Below are positions 8,801 through 10,750 of a DNA stretch of 10,750 nucleotides, in pieces. The notes under the pieces were generated by a model, which was given only the letters and a program-made list of their open reading frames with translations, did not search any database and was not told the DNA's origin. The position numbers and the translations under genes were made by a program. How positions within the stretch are numbered: position 1 is the stretch's first letter; each line of letters begins with the position of its first letter. This stretch comes from Neolecta irregularis DAH-3. Lineage: Eukaryota > Ascomycota > Neolectomycetes > Neolectales > Neolectaceae. Where the stretch lies: the NCBI GenBank assembly GCA_001929475.1, contig LXFE01001024.1, forward strand, positions 1 through 10,750. The letters are read 5' to 3'.

Positions 8801-8920
8801 GATCTCTCGATGTTTGAAACTAACTGGGAGATGTTTCGTATCACAGTCCGGACTACAAATGAAAGCGCTTCGTCATTAATAGCCAAGTTGATGGAATCCT
8901 TGCTTGTCGCGCAAATTTAG
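5872..8920 (+). CDS. apl3: AP-2 clathrin adaptor complex, alpha subunit
   Basis: Eight exons (5872-5878, 5925-6026, 6067-6110, 6148-6437, 6476-6704, 6742-6847, 6890-8796, 8831-8920) encode 924 aa, normal for alpha-adaptin. Introns are 46, 40, 37, 38, 37, 42 and 34 nt. The N-terminus [17 protein letters not shown] and [15 protein letters not shown] are hallmark sequences, followed by [10 protein letters not shown] (residues 42-51), the basic patch that in the family binds PtdIns(4,5)P2. Residues to about 600 form the ARM/HEAT-like trunk ([33 protein letters not shown]). A Ser/Thr-rich hinge runs to about 680, and the C-terminal appendage includes the DFFSRW motif. The protein acts at the plasma membrane in clathrin-mediated endocytosis, with beta, mu and sigma subunits encoded elsewhere. 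The ATG at 6865 is not a start: it lies inside the sixth intron, whose branch site is CTACTAAT. The first coding exon is only 7 nt, chosen because it restores MRG. An alternative start at 5859 with an acceptor 5 nt upstream would give MIKLNEGRG instead. Confidence 0.96.
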
Positions 8921-9066
8921 CAGTCTTTACGGAATAGGGAATTGGCCTCGGTTTGCAGGGTATACTAGGAGTTCTTTCTGCAATCTCTTTTGAATTTTAA
9001 GCTCTTTCCTGAAAAGTAATGTATTTTAAAGTGGGAGAAATCTTGATACTGATATATCATTGCTTT
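8921..9066. other. 146-bp tail-to-tail interval
   Basis: The AP-2 alpha gene (plus) stops at 8920 and the PLP homeostasis gene (minus) at 9067. The interval is AT-rich, with T-rich runs, and should contain both polyadenylation regions. No further gene is visible. Confidence 0.5.
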
Positions 9067-10131
9067 CTATTTTATGAAATTGTTGTTCAAGTCATTTAAT
9101 GTTTTTCGCTCACTTTGATTTTCTTCGGAATTAGTTTTCGGGGGCCGCGAGCCTAAATGCGATCAACACAGCTAGGCAAAGAAAATTACCAAAGATTGTA
9201 GATCCTACTCGTACATTCGTACTACCCATGCAAATCGCTTCTTGATAATCCTCACTCATTCCCATGCTTAGCTCCAAATCAATGCCTAATGCTGCAGAAA
9301 TTTCATCTCTAGTTCTGACTAGAAACTCGGGATTAGTTGTACTTTAATCTTTGACAAGAAATACCTGGAAATCCTCATTTGATACATCATGGTTATGACT
9401 TGTAGTTATCGAACCGATTGTCATGAGCCCAAGTAACTTCAAGTTCTTGCATTCGTTATAGATAAATGAGGCCAGTTCTAAAGCAGCTGAAGGGTCTACT
9501 CCACTCTTGCCTCGATAGATTAGCAATAATCCTTCTGAAGATTTTTATACTTCCTTCTCCGCTCGTATTTACTTGCACAAACACTCGAAGCTGCTCTTCT
9601 GTCATCCCAGGTTTTTTATCAGGATACTCTCTCTCTTTGTTTAAAAGATTTGCTTTCTTGCGTGTGTCGACTGTCTCGATTGCAAAAAGATTCGGAATTT
9701 GGGAAGCGAGGAATTTGCATTTGTTGCTTTGTAATGAACCGATAAAGTGCCAATGGATATCTCTAGGCAACTTTCTAGTGAGCTAATTGACGAGTTCATG
9801 TTGATACCTCATTGGATTTTTCCAGCAATTCCTGAACGTAATTTTCCCCAAAATGACGATGTCCCAGATTATACAGCGCTCTTATATCGGAGGCAGGTTT
9901 TAATTTACTGACGGCAACTAAACGGACCTGTGAACATAAGCATTGAAAATACGAATAAATAACCTTTCCATTGGGAGAGATCTTTGAAATTTTCGCTTTC
10001 ACAGCACTTATTGCCGATGATAGCTCGTTGTTTCTTTGATGATCGATCATGACTGTTGATACTGGACGCGTCTTTAAACGGAAAGGACAGACGAAATGAC
10101 GGTGCAAGGATGACCTCGATAACGTCAACAT
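9067..10131 (-). CDS. PLPBP: YggS/PLPBP-family pyridoxal 5'-phosphate homeostasis protein
   Basis: Six exons (10131-9964, 9927-9808, 9770-9551, 9510-9365, 9325-9190, 9152-9067) encode 291 aa; introns are 36, 37, 40, 39 and 37 nt. The family core is complete. LVAVSKLKP carries the PLP-binding Lys64. Then come [71 protein letters not shown] and SRPPK. These proteins are single-domain alanine-racemase-like barrels without known catalysis that bind PLP and keep vitamin B6 and amino-acid pools balanced. Residues 1-27 are rich in Arg, His and Ser, lack Asp and Glu, and end before a second Met at 28: this looks like a mitochondrial presequence. Yeast YBL036C (257 aa) is shorter. Residues after SRPPK form a polar tail with many Asn and Glu. 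Three acceptors are AAG or GAG, chosen because only they restore the conserved strings. Confidence 0.93.
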
Positions 10132-10210
10132 GGACTTTAGTCCCTTGGTCTACCAAGATAAAATGTTGACCTTATTTGTAAATGACGCTTGGTTTTTTAC
10201 TAATATCACG

Positions 10211-10447
10211 ATGCTGCACAGTCGCGGGTTCCCCAGAAACCACCTGCTTCTTTCCATACTAACATCTCTCAATGTTTATTGACCTATCAGTGATGCAAAA
10301 GACTTCCGAGGTAAAACTAAGAAAATAAAGAAGGATAAAACAAAGGTCAAGGATATTGAGATAAGGCAGTGTTTAGACGACCTGCCTACCCCGGCCATTC
10401 CTCTCTCACAATACTTGCAATTTGCATTGGAGAGGATTACGTGTTAG
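10211..10447 (+). CDS. Candidate small lysine-rich gene, unrecognised
   Basis: An open stretch, 10291-10447, reads DAKDFRGKTKKIKKDKTKVK, then IEIRQCLDDLPTPAIPLSQY and a short amphipathic end before TAG. It has no ATG in its own frame. A textbook TACTAAC branch site (10257-10263) is followed by the first AG at 10289-10290, which would be the acceptor just before this exon. A donor GTTCCC at 10228 would join it in frame to ATGCTGCACAGTCGCGG (10211-10227), giving MLHSRGDAKDF and an intron of 63 nt. That is longer than the window's other introns and the donor is weak. The gene may continue further right, or start further left at 10163. The Lys-rich leader could suit a nucleic-acid-binding or mitochondrial protein, but I do not recognise it. 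Confidence 0.3.
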
Positions 10448-10637
10448 CTCTGGTTGGGATTTTAATCGTCCCCTTTCAACTCATAATAGCTATTCGTACA
10501 TGCAAATAACACTATGGAGGTAGCTTTTGGCGACAGAGTAGGGCTCCGTAACACAGACGCAAGACTTCCATGCCTTGCCCTTGAATTACGAGAACCTAAC
10601 TACCGTTATTTTCCAAGCCGCTGGCTGCATTGGTAAT

Positions 10638-10659
10638 GATATATATCGGGCTATATATC
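10638..10659. repeat. Short inverted repeat, 8-bp arms
   Basis: GATATATA and TATATATC are perfect inverted arms around the 6-nt loop tcgggc. It is AT-rich, could act as a TATA-like element or be chance, and lies in non-coding sequence. Confidence 0.3.
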
Positions 10660-10750
10660 TTCATACTTGTGTTCTGTCCCACCGGTGGAATCGCCCAGCC
10701 TCACCACCAAATCCACTAGCCTCATAAAATATACCAACCTTCTCAATTGC

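Larger units (their letters stand above)
10132..10750. other. Right-end interval: promoter of the PLP homeostasis gene and possible edge gene
   Basis: No family is recognisable in these 619 bp. They should hold the promoter of the gene starting at 10131, and they contain the small candidate described separately at 10211-10447. From about 10450 to the edge there is no clear gene. The last 80 bases are open in one frame on each strand, so an edge exon cannot be excluded. I found no tRNA: no region fits a B-box with matching arms. Confidence 0.4.

Noticed and set aside
6865-8802. A 645-codon open frame with its own ATG, as a complete gene
   Set aside because: The ATG lies in the sixth intron of the AP-2 alpha gene (6848-6889), and the stop at 8802 lies in its seventh intron (8797-8830). 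Both introns are needed to give the conserved alpha-adaptin sequence.
10672-10750. A possible minus-strand edge exon ending at a GTATGA donor, reading EASGFGGEAGRFHRW
   Set aside because: It has only about 26 codons, the plus strand is also open in one frame, and no acceptor gives a convincing continuation. Too little sequence to call.
1-10750. CRISPR arrays, bacterial operons, transposons, rRNA or tRNA genes
   Set aside because: The content is eukaryotic with spliceosomal introns. I saw no spaced direct repeats, terminal inverted repeats with a transposase, or tRNA-like boxes with matching arms.

Overview
The window is nuclear DNA of a fungus, most likely an ascomycete. Every recognisable gene is a eukaryotic housekeeping gene whose closest relatives in memory are fungal, and nearly all are split by very small spliceosomal introns. 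I could place 25 introns by reading frame and family alignment; all are 33 to 46 nt, start with GT (one with GC), carry CTAAC/CTGAC/CTAAT-like branch sites and end in AG. The DNA is AT-rich by eye and the genes are tightly packed. A compact, intron-rich, early-diverging ascomycete (Taphrinomycotina, for example a Neolecta-like fungus) would fit, but that is inference and the species cannot be read from the sequence.

Layout from left to right. (1) Bases 1-301, minus: two exons of an unrecognised gene running off the left edge. (2) 600-1690, minus: F-box/leucine-rich-repeat-like protein, 351 aa, one 35-nt intron. (3) 1733-2682, plus: short-chain dehydrogenase of the Irc24/YIR035C (sepiapterin-reductase-like) type, 252 aa, six exons, one of its introns GC-AG. 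The start codons of (2) and (3) are only 42 bp apart, head to head. (4) 2683-3889: about 1.2 kb without a recognisable gene, with some weak open stretches. (5) 3890-4437, plus: cysteine-rich, metallothionein-like protein, 157 aa and 26 cysteines, built from two kinds of tandem repeat, with one 78-nt exon equal to exactly one repeat unit. (6) 4524-5509, minus: second short-chain dehydrogenase, of the YMR226C (serine 3-dehydrogenase-like) type, 263 aa, with a 9-nt internal exon. (7) 5510-5871: divergent promoter region with a perfect 12-bp ACGT-core palindrome. (8) 5872-8920, plus: the alpha subunit of the AP-2 clathrin adaptor (Apl3), 924 aa, eight exons. (9) 9067-10131, minus: YggS/PLPBP-type pyridoxal-phosphate homeostasis protein, 291 aa, six exons, with a mitochondrial-presequence-like leader. 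(10) 10132-10750: promoter region plus a weak candidate for a small lysine-rich gene on the plus strand.

The genes do not form a pathway or an operon. They cover ubiquitin-ligase adaptation (F-box), redox metabolism (two SDRs), metal binding or detoxification (the cysteine-rich protein), endocytosis (AP-2) and vitamin B6 homeostasis. The most unusual features are in gene structure: near-uniform tiny introns, a 9-nt internal exon and a 7-nt first coding exon, acceptor sites with a purine before AG, and an exon-sized repeat duplication in the metallothionein-like gene. I did not find a new multigene system.
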